From: Aeromicrobium sp. CnD17-E | GTDB lineage: Bacteria; Actinomycetota; Actinomycetes; Propionibacteriales; Nocardioidaceae | Direction of reading: 5' to 3' | Length of the DNA: 64,000 nucleotides | NCBI RefSeq assembly: GCF_024124745.1 | Contig: NZ_JAMXRU010000001.1 | Coordinates: 1-64,000, forward strand | In this document: positions 33,402 through 44,318 of the stretch, piece by piece | Position numbering within the stretch: position 1 is the first letter of the stretch | Layout: each line of letters starts with the position of its first letter | Translations under genes and position numbers: made by a program | The notes under the pieces: generated by a model | What the model was told of the DNA's origin: nothing | Database searches by the model: none | The model's input: only the letters and a program-made list of their open reading frames with translations

Positions 33402-35492
33402 GTGACGAACCCGGCCCGACGTGTGCGTCCGGGCCCGGGACGTCTGGTCCGCCTGGTCGCGTGCGCCCTCGCGATGCTGCTCGGCGGCTCGTTGACGGTC
33501 GCCGTCGCGGCACCCTCTCAGGCCGCCGTCGACCCTGACGTGGCCGTGCGGATCACCGGCGTGAGCCCCACCGAGCTGCGCGACGGCGCCACCGTCACGC
33601 TCACCGGCACGATCACCAACCGCGGCAAGGAACGCTGGACGAAGGCGCAGGCCTACCTCGTGATCGCGCCGTCGCCGTTCACCACGCGCCAGCAGGTGAG
33701 CGACGCGGTCGAGAGCCAGGCCAGCTACACCGGCGAGCGCGTCGTCGAGCTCGACTCGATCGACGAGGTCGGCACCCTCGCCCCCGGCAGCACCCGACCG
33801 TTCCGCGTGCGGGTGCCCTACGCGCAGCTGCGCGTCTCCGACGCCGAGGGCGTCTACCCGGTGGGCGTCCAGGTGCTCGCGACCGCCGAGGACGGCACCC
33901 GCGACAACGCCGCGATCGCCCGCGCCACCACCTTCCTGCCGCGCCTCGACCGCGACTCGACGCGCGTGCCGGGCGGCCTCGTGTGGCCGTTCGTGCTGCC
34001 CGACCGCCTCGGCCCGTCCGGCACGTGGATGGACGCGCCCGACCTGGCCGAACGCGTCGCGCCGGGCGGCCAGCTCCGCAACCTGCTCGACCAGGCCCTC
34101 TCCGCACCCTCCGACGGCACGTCGCTCGTGCTCGACCCCGCCCTGCTGGTGGCCGTCGACGACCTGGCCGAGGGTCGACGCCTGCCGCGCGACGTACGTC
34201 TCGACGACGCTCAGCGCGAGGCCGCGCGCACGTTCGTCGAGGACCTCACGGGCCTGTCGCGACGGGTCGCGACGTGGACGCTCGGCTACGCCCGACCCGA
34301 CTGGCTCGCGCTCAGCCGCTCCGACGCCCACGACCGGCTGATGGGCACGATCGAGCGGGCGACGTCGTCGGCCCTCGCGCAGTTCCAGGTGTCGGGTCGC
34401 CGGGTCACGTGGCCCACGCGAGGCGGCACGACGGCGGCGCTGATCGACCAGGTGCGCGGGAGCGGCGACCGACCCGTCATCGTCACCCGCGACGCCGTGC
34501 CCGACTGGGAGCCGCGGCTCGGCTCCGTCGTCACCCTCCGGTCGGACAGCGGACCGGTACCCCTCTTCGTCGACGCCGGGCTCGACGTCGGGGTGCCCGG
34601 CGGCGCGACGGTCGCGACGCTGCGTCAGCGGCTGCTCAGCGAGGCCGCGCTGGCGTCGCTCGAGCGCAGCGCCGACGCGGAGTCCAAGGCGGACGCGTTC
34701 GTGCTCGTCGACCCGCGCTGGAACCCCGGTGACACCGACGACGACGCCTTCGCCGGTGCCTTCGACCCCGACTTCGTCTCGCCCGAGGACCTCGAGGACC
34801 TCATGACGACCCGTCGCGCCGCGTACCGGGGCGACGTCGCGAGCACCGCGGAGGCGCGTCCGCTCTCGCAGGCACAGGTGACGGCCGTCGAGCAGCTGGC
34901 GCGCGAGGGTGGCGTGCTGGCAGGCCTGGCCGTCGAGGGCGACGACCTCGCCGCCCGCACCGACCGCACCTCGACGGGTCTGCTGTCGACCGCCTGGCGC
35001 TCCGACCGCGCCGAGGGCCTGCGCGCAGCCACGGGCGCGCTCGGTCGGGTGCGTGCGGAGCTGGGCCGGCTCGCCGTCGAGGGTCCGCCCGCCATCACGC
35101 TCTCGAGCGCCGAGGGCAGCTTCCCGCTCACGGTCAGCAACGACACCGACACCGCCGTGCGGGTGGGGGTGCGCATCAGCGCGAGCAACCCCGCGCTGCG
35201 GATCCCCGACGTCGCCCCGGTGCAGGTGGAGGCCGGCGAGCGACGCACGGTCACGGTGCAGGTCGACGTCGGCGACCAGACGTCGTCGACGCTGACGGCG
35301 CAGCTGATCTCGCCCGACGGGACCGCCGTGGGCCGCGCCGACTCCTTCAACGTGCGGTCGAGCCGGGTGGGCGTGGCCCTGTGGGCGCTCATGGGCGCCG
35401 CGGGGCTGTTCGTCCTGTTCGCGCTCGGCCGACGCTTCCTGCGCGGCCGCCGGGCCGCCACGACCCCCGAGGAGACCCCGACCGATGGCTGA
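33402..35492 (+). CDS. DUF6049 family secreted/membrane-anchored protein
   Basis: A 696-residue exported protein: signal peptide (RLVRLVACALAMLLGGSLTVAVAAPSQAA, about residues 12-40), a long extracytoplasmic part beginning with a beta-sandwich (VRITGVSPTELRDGATVTLTG) and ending with another (about 560-640). A C-terminal membrane helix (VALWALMGAAGLFVLFALG) and basic tail follow. It is the conserved neighbour of murJ in actinobacteria and probably takes part in cell-wall assembly, but its activity is unknown. The GTG start has TACGAT six bases upstream. It overlaps murJ by eight bases. Confidence 0.85.
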   Translation: MTNPARRVRPGPGRLVRLVACALAMLLGGSLTVAVAAPSQAAVDPDVAVRITGVSPTELRDGATVTLTGTITNRGKERWTKAQAYLVIAPSPFTTRQQVSDAVESQASYTGERVVELDSIDEVGTLAPGSTRPFRVRVPYAQLRVSDAEGVYPVGVQVLATAEDGTRDNAAIARATTFLPRLDRDSTRVPGGLVWPFVLPDRLGPSGTWMDAPDLAERVAPGGQLRNLLDQALSAPSDGTSLVLDPALLVAVDDLAEGRRLPRDVRLDDAQREAARTFVEDLTGLSRRVATWTLGYARPDWLALSRSDAHDRLMGTIERATSSALAQFQVSGRRVTWPTRGGTTAALIDQVRGSGDRPVIVTRDAVPDWEPRLGSVVTLRSDSGPVPLFVDAGLDVGVPGGATVATLRQRLLSEAALASLERSADAESKADAFVLVDPRWNPGDTDDDAFAGAFDPDFVSPEDLEDLMTTRRAAYRGDVASTAEARPLSQAQVTAVEQLAREGGVLAGLAVEGDDLAARTDRTSTGLLSTAWRSDRAEGLRAATGALGRVRAELGRLAVEGPPAITLSSAEGSFPLTVSNDTDTAVRVGVRISASNPALRIPDVAPVQVEAGERRTVTVQVDVGDQTSSTLTAQLISPDGTAVGRADSFNVRSSRVGVALWALMGAAGLFVLFALGRRFLRGRRAATTPEETPTDG

Positions 35493-37122
35493 GCGCAACG
35501 TCGCCCGCGCGAGTGCCGGCATGGCGATCGGCACGGTCGTCTCGAGGGTCACGGGCTTCGGCCGGCTGCTCATGCTCGCGGCGACCATCGGCACCGCGCT
35601 GAACGCCGACCTCTTCAACAACGCCAACACGGTGCCGAACGCGCTCTACATCCTGGTGGCCGGCGGCGTGTTCAACGTCGTGCTCGTCCCCCAGCTCGTC
35701 CGGGCGATGCGCAACGACGCCGACGGGGGCGACGCGTACGCCAACCGGGTCATCACGCTCGGCCTGCTGGTCCTGGGCGTCGCGGCCGCGGTCCTCACCC
35801 TGCTCGTCCCCGCGATCATGCACGTGGTGTTCGACGGGGAGCTGTTCTCCGACCGGAACGAGGCGCAGCGCGAGTCGGCGCAGCTGCTGATGTACCTGTG
35901 CATGCCGCAGGTGTTCTTCTACGGCGCCTTCGTGCTCGTCGGGCAGGTGCTCAACGCGCGGCAGAAGTTCGGACCCATGATGTGGGCGCCCATCGTCAAC
36001 AACCTGGTGGCCATCGGCTCCCTGGCCGTGTACCTGGTGCTCTACGGCGCCTCGAGCGGCACGGGCGGATTCTCCACCGGGCAGGCGCTCCTGCTCGGCG
36101 GCGGCGCGACGCTCGGCATCGCCGTCCAGACCCTGGTGCTCGTGCCGTTCCTGCGGCAGGCCGGGTTCCGGTACGCACCACGCTTCGACTTCCGCGGGGT
36201 CGGCCTCGGCCACACGCTGCGCCTCGGCGCCTGGACGCTCGGCTTCATCGCGGCCAACCAGGTCGCGTTCATCGTCATCCAGCGGCTCGGCGTGGCGGGC
36301 ACGCTCGCCGGAGAGCGGGAGGGGACCGCGGCCACCGGGTCAGCCGTCTACGAGATCGGCTTCCTGGTGAGCCAGATGCCGCACGGTGTCATCACGGTCT
36401 CGCTCGCGACCGCCATCATCCCGACCCTCTCGGCCCTCGCCTCGGAGCGCCGCTACGACCGCATGGCGCTGGAGCTGCAGCGCACCCTGCGGGTCACGCT
36501 CGCCATCATCGCGCCGCTCGCCGCCGCCGTCGGGTGTCTCGGCTGGTCGGCGGCGGCGGTGCTCGGGTTCGTGCCGACGCTGCGCCCGAACGCCGACGCC
36601 ATCGGTCTCGCCGTCGCCGCGTTCGCGCCGGCCATGGTCGCCTTCACCATCCACTACCTGGTGCTGCGCGGCTTCTACGCCGACGAGGACACGCGGACGC
36701 CGTTCTTCGTCCAGCTGGTCGTCGCCGCGACCAACATCGTCGCCGCCCTCGTGCTCACCCACGACGTGGAGCCGCGCCACGTCGCGCCGATGCTCGCGCT
36801 GTCGTTCGGCATCGCCTACGCCGTCGGCGCGACCGTCTCGGCGACGCTGCTGTCGCGCCGCCTCGGTGGCCTGTTCGACCGCGAGACGCGCGTCTTCGCG
36901 GTCCGGCTGCTGATCTCGCTGGCCCTGGCCGTCGGCGCGATGCTCGGCTCCGTGGCCGCCCTCGACGCCGCGGGCCTCGACCGTGGCGAGCCCGTCGGCG
37001 CCCTCGTGACGCTCGTCGTGGCCGGCGGCCTCGGTGCCACGGCCTACCTGGTGGGCACGCGCCTGACCCGCATGCGGGAGCTCACCTACCTGGTCCGCTC
37101 GCTGCGCGGCCGCGGCGCCTGA
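35485..37122 (+). CDS. murJ: Lipid II flippase MurJ (MviN)
   Basis: A 545-residue polytopic membrane protein of the MOP exporter superfamily with about 14 helices. Family motifs include ASAGMAIGTVVSRVTGFGR at the N-terminus, NNANTVPNALYILVAGGVFNVVLVPQLV, and FLVSQMPHGVITVSLATAIIPTLS. It moves lipid II across the membrane for peptidoglycan synthesis. It lacks the long kinase-like C-terminal extension found in mycobacterial MviN. In many actinobacteria sigM/trx/par genes and the replication origin follow; here a siderophore-interacting gene converges instead. Confidence 0.93.
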   Translation: MAERNVARASAGMAIGTVVSRVTGFGRLLMLAATIGTALNADLFNNANTVPNALYILVAGGVFNVVLVPQLVRAMRNDADGGDAYANRVITLGLLVLGVAAAVLTLLVPAIMHVVFDGELFSDRNEAQRESAQLLMYLCMPQVFFYGAFVLVGQVLNARQKFGPMMWAPIVNNLVAIGSLAVYLVLYGASSGTGGFSTGQALLLGGGATLGIAVQTLVLVPFLRQAGFRYAPRFDFRGVGLGHTLRLGAWTLGFIAANQVAFIVIQRLGVAGTLAGEREGTAATGSAVYEIGFLVSQMPHGVITVSLATAIIPTLSALASERRYDRMALELQRTLRVTLAIIAPLAAAVGCLGWSAAAVLGFVPTLRPNADAIGLAVAAFAPAMVAFTIHYLVLRGFYADEDTRTPFFVQLVVAATNIVAALVLTHDVEPRHVAPMLALSFGIAYAVGATVSATLLSRRLGGLFDRETRVFAVRLLISLALAVGAMLGSVAALDAAGLDRGEPVGALVTLVVAGGLGATAYLVGTRLTRMRELTYLVRSLRGRGA

Positions 37123-37135
37123 CGGGGACGACCGG

Positions 37136-38056
37136 CTAGAGGCCGGCCTTCTCGTAGATCTCCTCGATCGCGTCGAGGTAGGCGCCCTGGTCGGTCTCGG
37201 CCAGCTCGAGGTAGGCCTGGCGGGCCTTCGCGCCGACCTCCTCCGCGACCTCCTCGTAGCGGGCGTTCCACTTCTCGGCCTCGATCTGCCAGTAGCCGCA
37301 GGTGTAGAAGTCGGTCTGCGGCCAGCCGAGCGTGCGTCGCAGGAGCTTGCGGGCCGCGCGGCTGGCGCGCGCCTCGCCGGCCAGCCACACGTACCGACTG
37401 AGCGGCACGTCGTCGGTCGCCTCGCCGGCGGCAGGAAGGCCTCGTCCGGTCACGGCCGACTCGAGCGCACCGCAGATGTCGGTCTCGCGCTCGACGACGA
37501 CCCAGCGGACGTCGACGTCGGCCGGGCTCGGCAGGCCGATGCGGTCGCCCTCGTCGGTGAGGACCACGACGGCCTCGACCCGCTGCCCGGGGCGCAGGTC
37601 GCGCAGGATGCGGGCCAGCGCGGGGAGTCCGGTGATGTCGGCCACGAGGAGCTGCCAGGCGGTGTCGACGGGCGCGGCGTAGAGGCCGTGCGGCACCATC
37701 ATCCCGACCTCGTCGCCCGGCACGCAGCGCCTGACCCAGTCGGCACCCACACCGTGGTCGTGCACCGCGATGTCGATGTCGACCTCAGGCACGCCGTCGA
37801 CGACCCGGTGGTCGGAGATCGTGTAGACGCGGGCGGCGGGCTCGACGGCGCCCTCGGGGACCCGCATGACCCAGTTCTCGTCGTAGGTGGGGATCGCGAG
37901 CTCGACCCCCTCCGGCGCGATCATCAGCCGCACGTACTCGTCGGGCACGCCGGTGGAGGTGAACTCCTCCGGACGCAGCGTGACCGTGACGAGGTGGGCG
38001 GACAGCCGCACCTTGCGCACGACGGTGGCCCGGCAGACCGGTGGGACCTCGCTCAT
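37136..38056 (-). CDS. Siderophore-interacting protein (FAD ferric reductase)
   Basis: A 306-residue flavoprotein of the ViuB/SIP family that reduces ferric siderophores to release iron in the cytoplasm. The FAD-binding barrel carries ARVYTISDHR (R-x-Y-T motif, about 74-83), VPHGLYAAPVDT and LLVADITGLPALARIL. The SIP domain ends with YVWLAGEARASRAARKLLRR and TDFYTCGYWQIE. AGGAG lies close upstream of the ATG, and an IdeR/DtxR-like palindrome lies about 44-57 bases upstream, so it should be repressed by iron. Confidence 0.9.
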   Translation of the reverse strand: MSEVPPVCRATVVRKVRLSAHLVTVTLRPEEFTSTGVPDEYVRLMIAPEGVELAIPTYDENWVMRVPEGAVEPAARVYTISDHRVVDGVPEVDIDIAVHDHGVGADWVRRCVPGDEVGMMVPHGLYAAPVDTAWQLLVADITGLPALARILRDLRPGQRVEAVVVLTDEGDRIGLPSPADVDVRWVVVERETDICGALESAVTGRGLPAAGEATDDVPLSRYVWLAGEARASRAARKLLRRTLGWPQTDFYTCGYWQIEAEKWNARYEEVAEEVGAKARQAYLELAETDQGAYLDAIEEIYEKAGL

Positions 38057-38099
38057 GGTTCTCCTCCCCGGGCGGGACGACGACGGTGTGGCGTGATGC

Positions 38100-38113
38100 T
38101 TAGGCTAGCCTAA
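38100..38113. promoter_or_regulatory. IdeR/DtxR-type iron box
   Basis: TTAGGCTAGCCTAA is a perfect 14-bp palindrome that matches the core of the actinobacterial iron box (TTAGGTTAGGCTAACCTAA) at most positions. It sits between the siderophore-interacting gene and the divergent FemX-like gene and could control either, most plausibly the former. Confidence 0.75.
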
Positions 38114-38155
38114 CTGACCCTGCTCCCCGGACGCCGCGCTGGTAGTTTCGACCGG

Positions 38156-39304
38156 GTGAGCCCCTCCCCCGTGACCGTCCGCACGATCACCCGCGAGGAG
38201 CACCTCGACTTCGTCGCCGGGCGACCCTCCGTCTCCTTCCTGCAGACGCCCGCGTGGGCGCAGGTCAAGGCCGAGTGGGGGTCGGAGTCGGTCGGCTGGG
38301 TCGACGCGTCCGGCCAGGTCGTGGGTGCCGCGCTGGTCCTCTACCGCCAGGTGCCAAAGGTCAGGCGCTACCTGGCCTACCTGCCGGAGGGCCCGGTGCT
38401 GCCCTGGGTCGACGCGGGCGCCGACCTGGGCGCCTGGCTGGAGCCGCTGGCCGCGCACCTGAAGGCCAAGAAGGCGTTCGGCATCCGGATGGGGCCGCCG
38501 GTCGTGACCCGTCGCTGGCACGCGGCCACCGTCAAGGCCGCCGTGGCGGACCCTGCGCTCGGCACGCTCGGCGAGGTGCCGGCCGACGTGAACGACGCCG
38601 CAGCGCTCGCCGTCGCCGACCGGCTCCACGACCTCGGCTGGCGACGGCTCGCCACCGAGGGCGGGTTCAGCGCAGGCCAGCCGCAGTACAACTTCTGGCT
38701 GCCCCTGGCCGACGCCGACGGCACCCCCCGCACCGAGGAGCAGGTGCTGGCCGGCATGAACCAGCTGTGGCGGCGCAACATCCGCAAGGCCGCGAAGGCG
38801 GGCGTCGAGGTGACGCTCGGCGGCCGCGACGACGTGGAGGCGTTCCACCGCGTCTACGTCGAGACGGCCGAGCGCGACCACTTCACGCCGCGTCCGCTGT
38901 CGTACTTCCTGACCATGTGGGACGCGCTGACGGACGAGGACCCCGACCGGATGCGCCTGTACCTCGCGCACCACGAGGGCGACCTGGTCGCGGCGACCAC
39001 GCTCGTGCGCGTGGGCACGCACGCCTGGTACTCCTACGGCGCGTCGACGTCGGCGAAGCGCGAGGTGCGCGGGTCCAACGCCGTGCAGTGGCAGATGATG
39101 CGCGACGCGCTCGCGGCCGGGGCCACGGTCTACGACCTGCGCGGCATCACCGACACGCTCGACCCGGACGACCCGCACGTGGGCCTCATCCAGTTCAAGG
39201 TCGGCACGGGCGGCGAGGCGGTCGAGTACCTCGGCGAGTGGGACCTCCCCCTCAACCGCCCCCTCTACGCCGCCTTCACCGCTTATATGAGGAGACGAGG
39301 ATGA
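38156..39304 (+). CDS. FemX/FemAB-family peptidoglycan bridge aminoacyltransferase
   Basis: A 382-residue protein with twin GNAT-like domains: FLQTPAWAQVKAEWG (about 28-42), YLAYLPEGPVLPW, the MNQLWRRNIRKAAKAGV helical region (about 200-216) and HAWYSYGASTSAKREVRGSNAVQWQMMRDAL near the C-terminus. Fem enzymes transfer amino acids from aminoacyl-tRNA to lipid II side chains. The GTG start has TAGTTT seven bases upstream. It is followed by a 40-residue micro-ORF and an alanine-racemase-like gene with stop/start overlaps. Confidence 0.87.
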   Translation: MSPSPVTVRTITREEHLDFVAGRPSVSFLQTPAWAQVKAEWGSESVGWVDASGQVVGAALVLYRQVPKVRRYLAYLPEGPVLPWVDAGADLGAWLEPLAAHLKAKKAFGIRMGPPVVTRRWHAATVKAAVADPALGTLGEVPADVNDAAALAVADRLHDLGWRRLATEGGFSAGQPQYNFWLPLADADGTPRTEEQVLAGMNQLWRRNIRKAAKAGVEVTLGGRDDVEAFHRVYVETAERDHFTPRPLSYFLTMWDALTDEDPDRMRLYLAHHEGDLVAATTLVRVGTHAWYSYGASTSAKREVRGSNAVQWQMMRDALAAGATVYDLRGITDTLDPDDPHVGLIQFKVGTGGEAVEYLGEWDLPLNRPLYAAFTAYMRRRG

Positions 39305-39423
39305 AGCGCGACGTGCGCGCCGTGCACGACCACGGCAGCGATGCACCCGCTGCGCGCACGATCGCGTTTCAGCCGAGCGACGAGTGCGGCGACGCAGGAT
39401 CCGATATGAGGAGACGAGGATGA
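39285..39423 (+). repeat. 20-bp direct repeats at successive stop/start junctions
   Basis: ATATGAGGAGACGAGGATGA occurs at 39285-39304 and again at 39404-39423, 119 bp apart. Each copy holds a ribosome site (GAGGAG), the end of one frame and the ATG of the next. The arrangement looks like a small insertion with duplication of the junction, or a tandem duplication that later diverged. Confidence 0.85.
39301..39423 (+). CDS. Micro-ORF inserted between the femX-like and alr-like genes
   Basis: A 40-residue frame (begins MKRDVRAVHDHG, ends DMRRRG) that starts in the ATGA overlapping the femX-like stop and ends in the ATGA that starts the alanine-racemase-like gene. The last residues MRRRG repeat the end of the femX-like protein because of the 20-bp duplication. 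It has a good ribosome site and preserves translational coupling across the insert. It could encode a peptide or simply be a translated linker. No homology recognised. Confidence 0.4.
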   Translation: MKRDVRAVHDHGSDAPAARTIAFQPSDECGDAGSDMRRRG

Positions 39424-40466
39424 CGTTCGAGCTGCACGTCGACGTCGAGCGCTGGCGCGGTCATCTCAAGACTGCGGCGGAGCGTCTGCCGGGGCTGGTC
39501 CCGGTGATCAAGGGCAACGGCTACGGCCTGGGTCGCGACCGGCTCGCCGCGGAGAGCGCGGCGCTCGGCGCCGACACCGTCGCGGTCGGCGTCTACGCGG
39601 AGGTGCCGGAGGCGCTCGAGGCGTTCAGCGGCGACGTGATGGTCCTCGGCCCATGGCGCCCGTTCCTCGACGGCGCCGCGGTCGAGCAGGCGCTCGCCGA
39701 CCCTCGGGTCGTGCACACGGTGGGCCGGGTGGCCGACGTGGCGGCGCTGGCCGAACGCGCACCGGGTGCGCGGGTGGTCGTCGAGGGCGAGACCTCGATG
39801 GCGCGCCACGGCTTCGACCGGCACGAGCTCGCCGCTGCGGTGGCCGCGCTCGGCGACCTCGAGGTCGTGGGCTTCGCCGCTCACCTGCCGATGACCGGGA
39901 GCAACCTCGCGGAGGCGGAGTCGTGGGCGGCGGCCCTGGAGGCGTCGCAGCTCGACACGACGACCTTCTTCGTGTCCCACCTCAGCCCCGGCGAGATCAG
40001 CCAGCTGCGCGAGCGCCGGCCCGGGCTCACCGTGCGCCCGCGGGTCGGGACGTCGCTGTGGCTCGGCGACCTCGGTGCGCTCGACGTGCGCGCGAAGGTG
40101 CTCGACGTGCACCGGGTCTCCCGCGGCGAGCGGGTGGGCTACCGGCAGCGGCCGGTGCCCCGCGACGGCTACCTGCTCGTGATCTCCGGCGGCACCAGCC
40201 ACGGCGTCGGGCTCGAGGCACCGCGCTCCAGCGCGGGCGTGGTGCAGCGGGGCAAGACCCTCGCCAAGGGCAGCCTCGAGGCCGCCGGCCTGATGCTCAG
40301 CCCGTTCACGGTCGACGGCCGGCAGCGCTGGTTCGCCGAGCCGCCGCACATGCACGCGTCGCAGGTGCTGCTGCCCGCGTCGGCCACGGCCCCGGCCGTC
40401 GGCGACGACGTGCGCTGCGCCGTGCGGTTCACGACCGCCACCTTCGACCGGGTCGTCCTGGACTGA
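39420..40466 (+). CDS. Alanine racemase family protein (PLP-dependent)
   Basis: A 348-residue protein with the alanine-racemase N-terminal barrel. The PLP lysine is in VIKGNGYGLGRDRLAAE (about 29-45); MARHGFDRHEL, AAHLPMTG and RPRVGTSLWLGD give the expected substrate and phosphate regions. It is shorter and more divergent than Alr, so racemisation of alanine is likely but not assured. Linkage to a FemX-like gene suggests a D-amino-acid supply or wall-modification role. Start overlaps the micro-ORF stop (ATGA). Confidence 0.8.
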   Translation: MTFELHVDVERWRGHLKTAAERLPGLVPVIKGNGYGLGRDRLAAESAALGADTVAVGVYAEVPEALEAFSGDVMVLGPWRPFLDGAAVEQALADPRVVHTVGRVADVAALAERAPGARVVVEGETSMARHGFDRHELAAAVAALGDLEVVGFAAHLPMTGSNLAEAESWAAALEASQLDTTTFFVSHLSPGEISQLRERRPGLTVRPRVGTSLWLGDLGALDVRAKVLDVHRVSRGERVGYRQRPVPRDGYLLVISGGTSHGVGLEAPRSSAGVVQRGKTLAKGSLEAAGLMLSPFTVDGRQRWFAEPPHMHASQVLLPASATAPAVGDDVRCAVRFTTATFDRVVLD

Positions 40467-40484
40467 CCTCACGCCCACGACGCG

Positions 40485-40520
40485 GACGCGGCGGTCACCC
40501 CTCGGGGTGACCGCCGCGTC
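40485..40520. terminator. Bidirectional hairpin between convergent genes
   Basis: Arms 40485-40501 and 40504-40520 are perfect 17-bp complements with a two-base gap. It lies between the ends of the convergent racemase and penicillin-binding protein genes, the position of a shared terminator. No T tract. Confidence 0.65.
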
Positions 40521-40531
40521 GTCGTCCTGGC

Positions 40532-42703
<2,172 letters not shown>

Positions 42704-42968
42704 GGACCACTTCCTCCGTCTCGGCCCTGCGGGCAGGGCGTGGTGCTGTGCGTGCGCCCGGGACACGGCGCGGCATCGCTCCAGTGTGCCCGATCATCCT
42801 GAGAACCCAAGGATCGCGGGTCGACGCCGGACCCGTCGGCGGTTCCGTCGGATCCCCCGCGGCACCTCTCGCTGGTCGGGTGCCTCCACCAGCGCCGGCG
42901 AGGAGAGGTGCATCGAGGTCCTTCCACGGTTTCGCTGGGAGCCGGGCAGCGCTGGGCCGTTGCCGGGT

Positions 42969-43532
42969 GGTCTCGATACACGGCACGGCGCTCCTTCGTC
43001 GCGCGTGCCGCTACTCGACCAGCGGGACGGTCTCGCTGGTCGAGTAGCGCGGAGCCGCGAGGAACGAGCGTGCTCCGCGCGTATCGAGACCGCTCCAAGC
43101 GGACGCTGGGGATCGACCCGCGCCGATCCGCTGCCGGGTGGTCTCGATACGCCGTCACGAGCTCGCTGGCGCTCGCCGTGTCGGCTACTCGACCAGCGGA
43201 AGCCCTCGCTGGTCGAGTAGTCGGCTCCGCCGAGGGACGAGGCGTGAGGCGACGTATCGAGACCACCCCAAGCGGACGCTGGGGGTTGGCTCGCGCTGGA
43301 CCGTTCCCGAGTGGTCTCGATACGTCAGGACTTCGCAAGCTCGTCCTGACTACTCGACCAGCGGAAGGTCTCGCTGGTCGAGTAGCGCGGAGCCGCGAGG
43401 AACGAGCGTGCTCCGCGCGTATCGAGACCGCTCCAAGCGGACGCTGGGGATCGACCCGCGCTGAGCCGCTGCCGGGTGGTCTCGATACGCCGTCACGAGC
43501 TCGCTGGCGCTCGCCTTGTCGGCTACTCGACC
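42969..43532. repeat. Array of seven alternating inverted intergenic repeats, 338-bp superperiod
   Basis: Units with ends GGTCGAGTAG ... CGTATCGAGACC or the reverse orientation lie at 42969-43020(-), 43038-43091(+), 43140-43194(-), 43211-43264(+), 43313-43359(-), 43376-43429(+) and 43478-43532(-). The block around 43023-43194 is nearly repeated 338 bp further on. Between units lies CCAAGCGGACGCTGGGG-type sequence. The stretch 42704-43692 has no gene and otherwise holds the PBP upstream region and padR control sites. One solitary unit is at 19601-19654. Confidence 0.85.
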
Positions 43533-43553
43533 AGCGGAAGCCCTCGCCGGGAC

Positions 43554-43650
43554 CGGACATGACCGGACAACAGGACCTGACATGACCTGACACCAGCACC
43601 TGACATGGGCTGACATGAAATGCCGATCTGATGTATCGTCCCGATATAGC
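43554..43650 (+). promoter_or_regulatory. TGACATG repeats and PadR-type palindrome before padR
   Basis: TGACATG occurs at 43578-43584, 43601-43607 and 43611-43617, with related GGACATGA/GGACA sequences just before. A palindrome TATCG-tcc-CGATA follows at 43634-43646, about 47 bases before the padR start. These are plausible binding sites for PadR itself and for another regulator. Confidence 0.5.
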
Positions 43651-43692
43651 GGGTCGTCGCCGGGCGCCCCACCGAGCAGCGGGGAGGGTCCG

Positions 43693-44268
43693 ATGGCACG
43701 TCGTGGCGCGACCCTCGAGCTGGCGGTCATGGGCCTGCTGCACGACACGCCGATGCACGGCTACGAGCTGCGCAAGGAGCTCATCAGCCTGCTGGGACTG
43801 GGGCGGGTGCTCTCGTACGGCACCCTCTACCCCTGCCTGAAGACGCTGGTCCGCGCCGGTCTCATCGAGGCCGACGAGGACCGCGACGTCGAGGTGCGCG
43901 GACGGCGCAACCGGATCGTCTACCACCTCACGGCCGCCGGCAAGGAGCACTTCGCCACGGCGATGGAGGACTCCGGACCGGCCACCTGGGACGACGAGAC
44001 GTTCAGCGTGCGGTTCGCGTTCTTCGGGCGCACCGAGTCGGCCGTCCGCGTGCGCATCCTCGAGGGCCGGCGCAGCCGGCTGCAGGAGCGGCTCGAGCAC
44101 GTCCGCGAGGCCAACCAGCGCGGTCGTGACCGCGCCGACGCCTACACCCGCGAGCTCCAGCGCCACGGCCTGGAGTCCGTCGAACGCGAGGTGCGCTGGC
44201 TCACCGACCTGATCGAGCGCGAGCGCAACCCCCACCCCGACCCGGCCGAGCGGCCCGGGTCCCCCTGA
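43693..44268 (+). CDS. PadR-family transcriptional regulator
   Basis: A 191-residue winged-helix protein with the PadR start [23 protein letters not shown] (about 8-30), [21 protein letters not shown] and the wing [19 protein letters not shown]-terminal coiled dimerisation region follows. GGGGAGGG lies before the ATG at 43693. The gene is 50 bases upstream of ino1 on the same strand; this pair is widespread in actinobacteria, so it likely controls ino1. Confidence 0.9.
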   Translation: MARRGATLELAVMGLLHDTPMHGYELRKELISLLGLGRVLSYGTLYPCLKTLVRAGLIEADEDRDVEVRGRRNRIVYHLTAAGKEHFATAMEDSGPATWDDETFSVRFAFFGRTESAVRVRILEGRRSRLQERLEHVREANQRGRDRADAYTRELQRHGLESVEREVRWLTDLIERERNPHPDPAERPGSP

Positions 44269-44318
44269 CCCTCTTCCACCGAGCACGAGCAACCAACCAC
44301 CCACCTGAAGGAGAACCC

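Noticed and set aside
33102-35630. An 842-codon minus-strand frame opposite the DUF6049 gene
   Set aside because: Antisense shadow; the plus-strand frame has a signal peptide, beta domains and membrane anchor.
42969-43532. CRISPR array
   Set aside because: Repeats alternate in orientation, vary in length and have no unique spacers of constant size; no cas genes nearby.
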